Positions 54,737 to 62,346 of a DNA stretch of 64,000 bases are shown in pieces. Made by a program: the position numbers and the translations under genes. Each line of letters begins with the position of its first letter. Within the stretch, counting starts at the first letter, position 1. The DNA is from an uncultured Parolsenella sp. (GTDB taxonomy: Bacteria; Actinomycetota; Coriobacteriia; Coriobacteriales; Atopobiaceae). Below the pieces are notes generated by a model. The model saw nothing but the letters and a program-made list of their open reading frames with translations. It was not told where the DNA came from and searched no databases. The stretch covers positions 124,001 through 188,000 of the forward strand of contig NZ_CAKUIH010000003.1 of assembly GCF_934660935.1 (NCBI RefSeq). Reading direction: 5' to 3'.

Positions 54737-55008
54737 GCCGAGCTCTATTCCGTCACGCCGTTCTGGAGGCTTCTCTCGTATTTGCTGGTGACAACTATGC
54801 CATAGGTGGCTGACGTGGCGACGCCGGCAACGGCGGGCGCGGACCGTCGACAAGAGCGGACTGGCCGCGGGCGCGGAGGCGGCGCACGTCCCCGTCTCCG
54901 TCATGCCATCGGTATTCGCAGTGGCGCCTCGTTCGGCGCGTCATCGACACGCTTGCCGTCCGCGCCCCGGCACCGCGTCAACGCAAGTCCCGGATTAGCA
55001 GAAGCGCC

Positions 55009-56346
55009 CTACTTCCCGAAGATCACCCCAAATAGGCCGCCGCGCTTGGTCTTCTCCTCGCGACGTGAGCCCTCGCGCGCCGCCGCTACCTGCGGTGCCG
55101 CGCCCTCGCCGCCCCTGCGGACAATCTCGTACAAAAATGGCGACTTGACGTACTTGACCTCGATGGGTGTCGCATGGACGGTGCTTTCACTCGAAAGGGC
55201 CAGACTCGACGCAAGCGGAGCCACAATATGCGTCTCCCGCTCCTCGCTGAACACAACGGCTGCCGCGCGCCCGGTCTGCCCGTTGACGGCGATGCGCACC
55301 TGCTCGCCGTCGCACCCATCCGCCGCCGGACGGTCGACGTAGTACACCGGCACCATCACGAGACCGTCCTTGTGCTTGCGAACTTTTCGGGACCACGCGC
55401 GAAGGTTCTTCTTGTTGAAGCCCAGCGCGGATTCTGCGTCGTTGCCCGCGATATAGAGCGCCAGCTTGTCGACAACGACGTCGTCCTTAGTCGACGCGTC
55501 GACGGCGATCACGCGGAAGTCACCCTCCTGCATGGTGGGATCGAACGACGCCACCCTCGAGAAATCCCATGGCTCGAGGATGCCCATAAGGGAAACATCG
55601 AGGTAGTTTGCCCTGGGATAAGCCCAGTCGAGCACCTCGTAGTAGACCAGGGCCTCCTTGCCCAGGCCCCTGCTCGTGAAGGACGCCATCATGCGCAGGT
55701 CCGCGAGCGCCATGGGGAAATAGAAGAGCATCATGTCGTTCTGGATGGCGCTCTCCACGTCATGTCCCGCGAAGGCATCCGGGTGCTGGCGAACGAGCTG
55801 GAGCGCGGCGGCGCGCGCCTGCTGCTCGCTGACCGCACACGGAATTCCCTGCTCAGGCACGTATTCCGCACCAAAGCCCATGGTCAGGCGTTTGCTGAAG
55901 GCGCCCGGCTTGAGCAGGTCCGCGGCGCCGATCTTGTTTCCGCACGACGGGCACTCGAACACGCGCTGGGTCGACGCGCCCTCGAAGGACGCACCGCAGA
56001 ACGGGCACGGGATGCTCACATGCTCGGCCTCCTGGTACTCGGACGCCGTGCCACGGTCCTCCCACAACAGGTGTTCGAGCACCGACTGGTTGCGCCAATG
56101 TGGCTTGAAGAAGTACCAGCCTGGATCCACCGGCGGCTCGAGCTGCGAGACATGCGTGAGCTTGAGCAGACCATCGACAGCCTGGAGCGGCTGATGGCGA
56201 ATGCCCAGCGCGCTCGTGGGGTCACCGGCGCCGGGCGCCCACGGCAGGACCGTGCCGCAATAGGCACACTCGAAGCTGCGCTTCGCCTGATGCGAGTACA
56301 TGGGACCGCCGCAGTTTTGGCATTTGATGGCAAAGAACTCGTCCAT
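55009..56346 (-). CDS. Double zinc-ribbon protein of unknown function
   Basis: A 445-residue protein from the ATG at 56346 (AAGGAGG). It has two treble-clef/TFIIB-type zinc ribbons: CQNCGG..CAYCG (residues ~9-33) and CPFCGA..CPSCGN (~112-137). The rest is predicted soluble alpha/beta (VYYEVLDWAYPRANYLDVS; MVPVYYVDRP). The basic C-terminus ends GGLFGVIFGK. Similar proteins are annotated only as zinc-ribbon proteins in Gram-positives. No operon partner. Confidence 0.75.
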   Translation of the reverse strand: MDEFFAIKCQNCGGPMYSHQAKRSFECAYCGTVLPWAPGAGDPTSALGIRHQPLQAVDGLLKLTHVSQLEPPVDPGWYFFKPHWRNQSVLEHLLWEDRGTASEYQEAEHVSIPCPFCGASFEGASTQRVFECPSCGNKIGAADLLKPGAFSKRLTMGFGAEYVPEQGIPCAVSEQQARAAALQLVRQHPDAFAGHDVESAIQNDMMLFYFPMALADLRMMASFTSRGLGKEALVYYEVLDWAYPRANYLDVSLMGILEPWDFSRVASFDPTMQEGDFRVIAVDASTKDDVVVDKLALYIAGNDAESALGFNKKNLRAWSRKVRKHKDGLVMVPVYYVDRPAADGCDGEQVRIAVNGQTGRAAAVVFSEERETHIVAPLASSLALSSESTVHATPIEVKYVKSPFLYEIVRRGGEGAAPQVAAAREGSRREEKTKRGGLFGVIFGK

Positions 56347-56539
56347 GGGATGGGCCTCCTTGTCGTCATGGCGGCACGTCGCCGCACTAGTCTCGCCCAC
56401 TCTGCGGACGCGACGAATTCGCTCGATCCCCTGCTCTGCTTCTCTCGTGCGGTATTCGCTCGAGCTCGCACTGCGCCAGCGCCAGTCGCTCGCGCCCGCT
56501 TACATCGTTCGCATCGCAGCGGCGGCGGGCACCAGCGGA

Positions 56540-56755
56540 CTACAGAATCCAGTCGAAGCCCGACTCGCCGAGTCGATAACGCATATTGTCCGTCTGAACC
56601 TCGGTGTGCACGCCGCTGTTATCGAAGGTCATGTTCGTGTTGGACCCGACGGGATAGACGGTCTTGCTCTCGCCCGTGGTGAGGTCGTAGCGGATATTCC
56701 CGACCTGATTCTCGAGGTGAAACTTGCCGTCCGAGCCAAAAACGTTCTTGAACAT
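56540..56755 (-). CDS. Small hypothetical protein
   Basis: A 71-residue protein from the ATG at 56755, behind a perfect AGGAGG. It consists of alternating polar/hydrophobic segments (KFHLENQVGNIRYDLTTGESKTVYPVG; VHTEVQTDNMRYRLGESGFDW in part), suggesting two beta-hairpin repeats with an NIRYDL/NMRYRL core. No signal or membrane segment. The ribosome site supports a real gene. Confidence 0.6.
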   Translation of the reverse strand: MFKNVFGSDGKFHLENQVGNIRYDLTTGESKTVYPVGSNTNMTFDNSGVHTEVQTDNMRYRLGESGFDWIL

Positions 56756-57114
56756 GGCAAACCTCCTTGACGTGTTATTGGAAGAGTATATCCGGTCAAG
56801 GAGCTGATCAACCACAGGCCGACCGGCCGAGCGCCACCCATAAGCGTGCCCGGCACCCATAAGCGTGCCCCAAAATAATTAATGGAGCCGATATTGTTAG
56901 GCTAAAACTGCATCTACCAAGTAGATCCCCTTGCGCAATTCACGAAACCGCAGGTAATTGATTTGCACGCAATTGTTCTACTCAGACTGACAGAAAAATG
57001 CCTAACATTTTCGACTCCACTAATATTTAGAGTCAGTCACAGGCGCTTTATGAGCTCAAAATCACACGAAACCCCAGTCCCCGCACATGCTGTTATGGCT
57101 TCTAGCAAAACGGC

Positions 57115-57174
57115 TCATACGAGAAGGTGCCTGAGCGACTCCTCGAGGGCACGCTTGGTCAGTTGTCCGGACAT
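57115..57174 (-). pseudogene. Truncated TetR-type regulator remnant
   Basis: A well-placed GAAAGGG site precedes an ATG that opens MSGQLTKRALEESLRHLLV and then stops. The LTKRALEESL stretch matches the first helix of TetR-family repressors; the remaining ~170 residues are missing. The SDR gene downstream on the same strand may once have been its target. The rest of 56756-57266 shows no gene. Confidence 0.4.
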
Positions 57175-57266
57175 AAAACCCTTTCGATGTTCAACGACCG
57201 GATTGTACCTGCCCAGGCGCGAGGACACGTCTGGATGACACACCGATGTCTCCAGCCAAGAAAACA

Positions 57267-57393
57267 CGCCAAGTAGGGGGCTATTTGGACTCCAGCCGAG
57301 TAGAGCCGAATCACGCAATCAGTTTAGCTGCGGTTTTGTCATGCTAAACATGGCGTCTACTTTGGCAACCTCAATTTAGCCCCCTACTTGGCG
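57267..57393. repeat. Inverted repeat with 17-bp perfect arms
   Basis: CGCCAAGTAGGGGGCTA at 57267-57283 is matched by its complement at 57377-57393. The 93-nt centre contains a further perfect GTTTAGC/GCTAAAC pair (57322-57349). No open frame. Confidence 0.75.
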
Positions 57394-57415
57394 CACTTTT
57401 ACAGGATCGGGGGCC

Positions 57416-57519
57416 GAAGGACGGTATTCAACCCCACCAGCCAGCGCCGAAGGACGGCATTCAAGCCCAGCAGCCAACGTGGAAGGACAGCATTCAAGCC
57501 CGCCAGCCAGCACGGAAGG
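57416..57519. repeat. 33-nt tandem repeat, three full copies
   Basis: GAAGGAC-led units begin at 57416, 57449, 57482 and 57515 (exact 33-nt period). Non-coding. Confidence 0.8.
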
Positions 57520-57643
57520 GGAACGCAAAGCCGAACAAGCGTCAACAGGGGCGAAGCATGCGCGTTCCGAGCGCCGCCAGCAAATAGCGCGCGACAGGCA
57601 GATGCCCGCCGCGCGCTCGCACGCACGTTGTGAAAGACAGCCG

Positions 57644-58420
57644 CTAGTTAACGCTCACACCGCCGTCGACCTTGACACAGGCGCCCGTCATGAACGACGC
57701 GTCGTCGCTGGCGACGAACAGCACCGCGGCAGAAAGCTCCTCGGGCTTGCCCGTACGAATCTCCTTGTCGAGACCCGCCATGGCGCGGCCCATGCCAAAC
57801 TGATCGATGCCGGAATCGGCCATCATCGAGCCGCTAATCTCAGTCTCGACGCCACCGGGGCAGATGGCGTTGCAGCGAATCCCCTCATGCGCATACATGT
57901 AGCCGGTGTTCTCGGTCATGCCAACAAGCGCGTGCTTGGAAGCCGTGTAGGCCGCGCCAGCTCGAGCACCATTCGTGCCGCCGATGGAAGCAACATTAAC
58001 GATGTTGCCCTTCGTCTCCTGGCCAAGCATCACCTGAACGGCCTTGCGCATGGCATACATGGGACCCTTGACATTAACGGCGAAGACCTTGTCCCAGCGT
58101 TCGTCCGAGATGTCACCGATGGGCTCGAAGCCATCCATGATGCCCGCATTGTTCACGAGAATGTCGAGCTTGCCACACTTCTCGACTGCGAAATCAATCA
58201 TGCCGTCATTCGTCTCGCGCGCGGAGACGTCGCCCACGTAAGGCAGGATCTTGCCAGGCAGGCCATCGGCCTCGACCTGAGAGGCGAGCTCAGCAAGGCG
58301 CTCTTCGCGGCGAGCAACGGCAACGACCGTGGCACCTTCCTTGGCAAAGTCGTAGGCAATCTGGCGGCCCATACCCGAGCTTGCGCCAGTGACAACAACG
58401 CTCTTTCCTTCAAAACGCAT
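57644..58420 (-). CDS. Short-chain dehydrogenase/reductase
   Basis: A 258-residue classical SDR. The cofactor motif is TGASSGMG, followed by LVNNAGIMDG and the catalytic Ser..Tyr-x3-Lys as AAYTASKHA. The end IDQFGMGRAMAG..VDGGVSVN is typical. The ARR after strand 2 suggests NADP(H) preference. The substrate (sugar alcohol, ketone or steroid) cannot be told. ATG at 58420 behind GAAGGG. A second SDR follows upstream on the same strand, but 440 bp away. Confidence 0.88.
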   Translation of the reverse strand: MRFEGKSVVVTGASSGMGRQIAYDFAKEGATVVAVARREERLAELASQVEADGLPGKILPYVGDVSARETNDGMIDFAVEKCGKLDILVNNAGIMDGFEPIGDISDERWDKVFAVNVKGPMYAMRKAVQVMLGQETKGNIVNVASIGGTNGARAGAAYTASKHALVGMTENTGYMYAHEGIRCNAICPGGVETEISGSMMADSGIDQFGMGRAMAGLDKEIRTGKPEELSAAVLFVASDDASFMTGACVKVDGGVSVN

Positions 58421-58422
58421 GG

Positions 58423-58790
58423 CAAATCCCTTCTATTGTTAGGTAACACGACTAGCAATAGTCTGGCACAGACGAGACGAGCCGCCGTTTCCTTCTCGGC
58501 AGATGGCAGTTGGCTGACCCTATGCGGCAATCGCGTCCGTTAATGTCAGGTATTGGACGAGGGGTCGCTTGCAATTGCGGCATGACGGGTACGACTGGCG
58601 TTCTCGGCCACGTTCTGCGCGCATGACATCACGCATTCGTTGGCCGCAGCCGTGATTTACGCGCACGGCGCCGTGCGTCGCCATCCGGCGCCACGTTATG
58701 CGCGCGCACGCCACCCTCCGCTCCATGACCAACCGCCAAATAGCGACCCCTACGCTCGGGCGCGTCGCCGGCATTCCCACGTCACCCGCC
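58423..58790. other. Gap between the two SDR genes
   Basis: No gene. GC-rich with GCGC-type dyads; it contains the promoter of the first SDR and ends at the terminator of the second. Confidence 0.35.
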
Positions 58791-58822
58791 AAAAAGAAAG
58801 GGCTCCGCACAAAGCAGAGCCC
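58791..58822 (-). terminator. Intrinsic terminator after the second SDR
   Basis: The stem GGGCTCTG/..GGAGCCC (58800-58822) is followed on the minus strand by TTTCTTTTTGG. Confidence 0.8.
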
Positions 58823-58858
58823 CACGGCAACGATGCCACGACAAACAGCAGCGAAACC

Positions 58859-59659
58859 TTACGGCCTCTGGCCCATGCCACCCTCGAGGGTAATCGTCTC
58901 GCCGTTCATGTACTTGAAGTCAGGGCCACAGAGCTGAACGACAACGCGGCCGATCTCGGTTTCGACGTCGCCGTAGTGGCCTGCCGGCGGCATGTGAACG
59001 TTAGCCTTGAAGGCCTCGGGATACGCAGCCTCGAAGTTCTCGAGCTGAGCGGTCCAGGCAAGCGGGCAGACAATGTTGACGTTCACGCCATCCTTACCCC
59101 ACTCGTTGGCAGCGACACGCGTCAGGCCGCGAATGCCCTCCTTAGCCGCAGCGTAGGAGCACTGGCCGTAGTTGCCAAACAGGCCGGCACCGGAAGCGAA
59201 GTTGACCACGGAACCCTTGGTCTCCTTCAGGTGCGGGTACGCCTTCTGCATGTAGAGGAACGTGGCGTAGAGGCCCGAGTAAATGGCGAGGTTGAACTGG
59301 TCCATCGTGTGCTGTTCGATCGTCACGCCGGAAGCGGAAGCCTGGGCGTTGTTGACGACGGCGTCGATGCGGCCGAACTCCTCGATCGTCTTGTCGATGA
59401 CGTTCTGCACGACGGCCTCGTTGTCCTGACCAGCGGAAACGTCAGCCTGAACGGCGAGGACCTTGATGCCGTACTCGGCCTCCAGGCTCTCCTTGGCGGC
59501 CTCGAGCTTGGCAACGTTGCGGCCGGTGATGACGAGGTTGGCGCCCTCCTTGGCGAAGGCGATGTCGATGCCATAACCGATGGAACCAGCGCTGCCGTCC
59601 TTGAGCGTGGCCTTACCGCCGCCAGTGACGATAACGACCTTGCCGTCAAACATACCCAT
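58859..59659 (-). CDS. SDR oxidoreductase with FabI-like glycine loop
   Basis: A 266-residue SDR from the ATG at 59659 (GGGAG). The first loop is extended, TGGGKATLKDGSAGSIGYG, with the SIGYG ending resembling enoyl-ACP reductase FabI rather than the classical TGxxxGxG. The catalytic YAAAK (QCSYAAAKEG) is present, and NNAQ replaces the usual NNAG. The C-terminus MNGETITLEGGMGQRP is a typical cofactor-side loop. The substrate is unknown. Not in an operon. Confidence 0.85.
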   Translation of the reverse strand: MGMFDGKVVIVTGGGKATLKDGSAGSIGYGIDIAFAKEGANLVITGRNVAKLEAAKESLEAEYGIKVLAVQADVSAGQDNEAVVQNVIDKTIEEFGRIDAVVNNAQASASGVTIEQHTMDQFNLAIYSGLYATFLYMQKAYPHLKETKGSVVNFASGAGLFGNYGQCSYAAAKEGIRGLTRVAANEWGKDGVNVNIVCPLAWTAQLENFEAAYPEAFKANVHMPPAGHYGDVETEIGRVVVQLCGPDFKYMNGETITLEGGMGQRP

Positions 59660-59851
59660 GTTGGTCTCCCTTATTAGTCGGCCCCGAGCGTCTGCCGCTC
59701 GGGTCACCGATTGCGCCAACGTAACAGAGGGATAGTCCGTTATGGCCGAGGTTTCGGCGAGGGAGACGCGATGCCCGATAGAAGGGATTTTTCGAGCCAA
59801 CAGGCACATCTTGCCGAGAAGAACCGGCGCGCCGAGGCGGCGCCACGCGAG

Positions 59852-60511
59852 CTAGCGCGCCCGGCGGGCCGCCTTGCGCTCGTCGCGGCGCTCGTGGCGC
59901 TCAATCGTGGCCTCGGCGGCGGAGAAGCGGCAGCCGCAGTAGTTCTGACGATACATGCCCAGCTCGCGGCTCTCGGTCGTGGCCTTGGGATAGAGCGGAC
60001 GCCAGTCGCGCACGATGGGCGTGAGCCCGTTCGCCGCGGCGAGTCGCTCGAGGATCTCGGTGCAGTCCTCGAAGAGCTGGTAAGGCGACACGGCCAGCGT
60101 GGTGGAGACGTGCGAGAAGCCCAGCTCGCGGGCCACGCGGCATGCGGCATCCAGGCGGATCGTGTAGCAGGCGCGGCAGCGCGGCACGCGGTCGAAGCCA
60201 TGGGGAGCAACGACGCGCTCCCAACGTTCGCGGCCCTCGGCCGGGGTGAGCGCGGAGTTGACGCCAGATCCAGCACCGCGCTCGCAGCGAACCACGGCGA
60301 TGCCCGCGATGTCGGCCCACGTCAGAAGCGTGGCGAGACGCAAGTCGTGCTCGGCGACGGGTTGGATGTTGGGATTGTCCCAGAGGATGACGGGCTCGAA
60401 GCCCTCATCGCGGAGGCTCGCGACGGGCTCGAGCGAGCAGGGGCCGCAGCAGGCGTGAAGCGCCAACGGCACGCGGCCGGTCTCCTGCGCGATGTGCTCG
60501 ATGTCAATCAT
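59852..60511 (-). CDS. queH: Epoxyqueuosine reductase QueH
   Basis: Reduces epoxyqueuosine to queuosine in tRNA, replacing the unrelated cobalamin enzyme QueG. The 219 residues carry the iron-sulfur/metal cysteines of the QueH family: HACCGPC near the N-terminus, PRCRACYTIRLD, and MYRQNYCGCRFS. It ends with a basic tail. It starts inside the stop codon of the small gene upstream (ATGA overlap). Completes the QueA-QueH end of the pathway in this window. Confidence 0.92.
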   Translation of the reverse strand: MIDIEHIAQETGRVPLALHACCGPCSLEPVASLRDEGFEPVILWDNPNIQPVAEHDLRLATLLTWADIAGIAVVRCERGAGSGVNSALTPAEGRERWERVVAPHGFDRVPRCRACYTIRLDAACRVARELGFSHVSTTLAVSPYQLFEDCTEILERLAAANGLTPIVRDWRPLYPKATTESRELGMYRQNYCGCRFSAAEATIERHERRDERKAARRAR

Positions 60512-60705
60512 GTCAGCCCTCCCCCGTCGGCGCCGGAACGTTCATGCGAGTCGAGCGCGCGCGTTACCCGCTGTGCCACGTTGCGCGTCACCGCGCGCCC
60601 CGCCGGCATCCGCGAGTCCACCCGCGCGGCGACGCAGTACACCTCCGCACGCACCGTCCATTCAAGACCTCCATCATCGCAGAGGCGTTCTCGTAAAGCA
60701 TCCAT
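60508..60705 (-). CDS. Small protein coupled to queH
   Basis: About 65 residues if started at the ATG at 60705; the frame stays open to 60792, but the DNA there is AT-rich and lacks a site. The segment WTVRAEVYCVAARVDSRMPAGRAVTRNVAQRVTRAL vaguely recalls the C-terminal half of Asp23/Gls24-like envelope-stress proteins, which is only a guess (residues shown in two parts: WTVRAEVYCVAARV, RNVAQRVTRAL). The 4-nt overlap with queH is the best evidence for a gene. Confidence 0.4.
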   Translation of the reverse strand: MDALRERLCDDGGLEWTVRAEVYCVAARVDSRMPAGRAVTRNVAQRVTRALDSHERSGADGGGLT

Positions 60706-60801
60706 CAAATTGGGAACGACGGCGTAAAGCCAGCGTAAGCCGTTTCTTTCAAGTCTGTAAACGACGGACTCCCGAAATATTTCTGTAACCAACCCGCGCG
60801 A

Positions 60802-60908
60802 TTATACGAGCATGCGCGGTGTGCAGAGGGGTTTTACCCTTCCTCCCTTCCCTCTCCGCAGACCGCACGCAAGGGCGCCCGGCTCCAGTCCCCGGGCGCC
60901 TTTTTTTG
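60802..60908 (+). ncRNA. Candidate small RNA with C-rich loop and own terminator
   Basis: A TTATAC -10-like box (60802-60807) is followed by a stretch without protein. TGCG.CGGT (60815-60822) can pair with ACCGCACGCA (60862-60871) and GCAGAGGG with CCCTCTCCGC, leaving a C/T-rich loop around CCCTTCCTCCCTTCC. A strong terminator GGCGCCCGG/CCGGGCGCC with seven T residues ends it at 60907. Such C-rich loops resemble actinobacterial 6C-type sRNAs and could pair with G-rich ribosome sites. About 95 nt. Confidence 0.5.
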
Positions 60909-61069
60909 CGACGAGTGAGGCTTAACGCGTCGTTTGGCTCACAAGCCAGCGCACCGGAGCGAGCCCAGTGCGATGCCAAGACCGCAATGCAACGGTCACC
61001 ACCTACTCGTGCCGCGACCATTACTCGAATCGCTAGGACATCACGGGGCTCCTTTGGGAGCCTCATTTG

Positions 61070-61305
61070 ATGTCGTCCTCCTATTGTTTCCGGTTTGTTA
61101 CACTGTGCAGCGTTCACGCGCAAGAGCGTAGCTGCTCGTTCGCCCTCAGGTACACGTGCAGCGATGGTTTTAACGAGAACGACCTCCGCCTCTTCACCGA
61201 CGCCCTCAACGAGCGACTTACCGAGGGCGACACCTATACCACACTCGCCATCCTCGCAAACGAGGGCGACCACTGGGAGCACCCCACGCAGGTGGCCCAC
61301 TCGTC
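61070..61305 (+). other. Possible gene remnant
   Basis: A plus-strand frame reads like protein from about 61150 (SDGFNENDLRLFTDALNERL, then LTEGDTYTTLAILANEGDH) with neighbour-like codon use, but runs into the 3' end of the convergent dehydrogenase without a natural stop. No family recognised. The GGCTCC/GGAGCC hairpin just before it and the rest of 60909-61069 show no gene. Confidence 0.25.
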
Positions 61306-62261
61306 TACAGCGCGCAGACGTTCTTGGGAGCGCCCTCGAGCCAGGCGAGGACGTTGCCGAACTCGATGACGGCGCGGCGCTCCATGGCCTCCTCGGTGAG
61401 ATACGCCACATGAGGCGTGAGCACGCAGTTCTTGGCGGAGGCGAGCACATAGCTTTGAGGCAGCGGCGGCTCCATGTCGAAGACGTCGATACCGGCACCA
61501 GCGAGCTTGCCAGAGTTCAGTGCCTCGGCAAGCGCATCGTTGTCCACGATCGGGCCGCGCGCGCAGTTCACGAGCACGGCGCCGTCCTTCATGCGCGCGA
61601 TCTTATCGGCATCAAAGAAGCCGCGTGTCTCGGGCGTGAGCGGCAGATGGAGGCTCACGATGTCGGACTCGGCGAGAAGCTCCTCGAGGCTCGCGAACTC
61701 GATGCCCGCCGCCCTGGCCGCCTCGCTCTCGTGGCGCGCATAGCCCAGCACGCAGGCGCCAAACGCGCCAAACAGCCTCGCCGTGGCGCACCCGATGTGG
61801 CCCGTACCCACGATGCCCACGGTCTTGCCAGAGATCTCGCGTCCCATGAGGCCGGCCGACGTGCCGCCCGCACGCGTCGCTGCATCCGCCAGCACGACGT
61901 GGCGCAGCACATCGATCGCGAGGCCCACCGCGAGCTCCGCCACGCTCACGTCAGAGTAGCCGGCGCAGTTGCACACGGTGACGCCCCGCTCGCGGGCCGC
62001 GTCGAGGCCCACGTGGTCGATGCCCGTGAACGCCACGGCGATCATCTTGAGCGCGTCAGCGCCGCGCACGACCTCGGACGGATAGGGATTGTTGGCGATC
62101 ATGACCACATCGGCGCCGGCAGAGCGACGGGCGAGCTCGGAGGCGTCCGTCGTCTTCTCGGGCCAGTAGGCAAACTCGTGGCCGGCCTCCTCGATGGGAT
62201 GCGCGAGCTCGCGGACGCGCGCCTCGGGGATGCCGAGCGGCTCGAGCAGGGATACCTTCAT
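61305..62261 (-). CDS. D-2-hydroxyacid dehydrogenase
   Basis: NAD-dependent oxidoreductase of the D-lactate/phosphoglycerate dehydrogenase type, 318 residues. The cofactor site is VGIVGTGHIGCATARLF, the substrate arginine is in NCARGPIVD, and the catalytic His/Glu region is around LTPHVAYLTEEAMERR. Which 2-keto acid it uses is open; the short length and lack of an ACT domain argue against SerA. ATG at 62261 behind AAGGAG. Confidence 0.88.
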   Translation of the reverse strand: MKVSLLEPLGIPEARVRELAHPIEEAGHEFAYWPEKTTDASELARRSAGADVVMIANNPYPSEVVRGADALKMIAVAFTGIDHVGLDAARERGVTVCNCAGYSDVSVAELAVGLAIDVLRHVVLADAATRAGGTSAGLMGREISGKTVGIVGTGHIGCATARLFGAFGACVLGYARHESEAARAAGIEFASLEELLAESDIVSLHLPLTPETRGFFDADKIARMKDGAVLVNCARGPIVDNDALAEALNSGKLAGAGIDVFDMEPPLPQSYVLASAKNCVLTPHVAYLTEEAMERRAVIEFGNVLAWLEGAPKNVCAL

Positions 62262-62309
62262 TCGATCGTCTCCTTACGAGGGAGCCCGCCACGGGGACGG
62301 GTGCCGCAA

Positions 62310-62339
62310 AAGGAAGGCGCCCGCCTGGGGACGGGCGCC
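62310..62339 (-). terminator. Intrinsic terminator after gatB
   Basis: The stem GGCGCCCGTCCCC/..GGCGGGCGCC (62316-62339) is followed on the minus strand by TTCCTTTTGC. Confidence 0.7.
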
Positions 62340-62346
62340 CGAAGCG

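Noticed and set aside
57416..57519. CRISPR array
   Set aside because: Contiguous 33-nt tandem units without spacers; a minisatellite.
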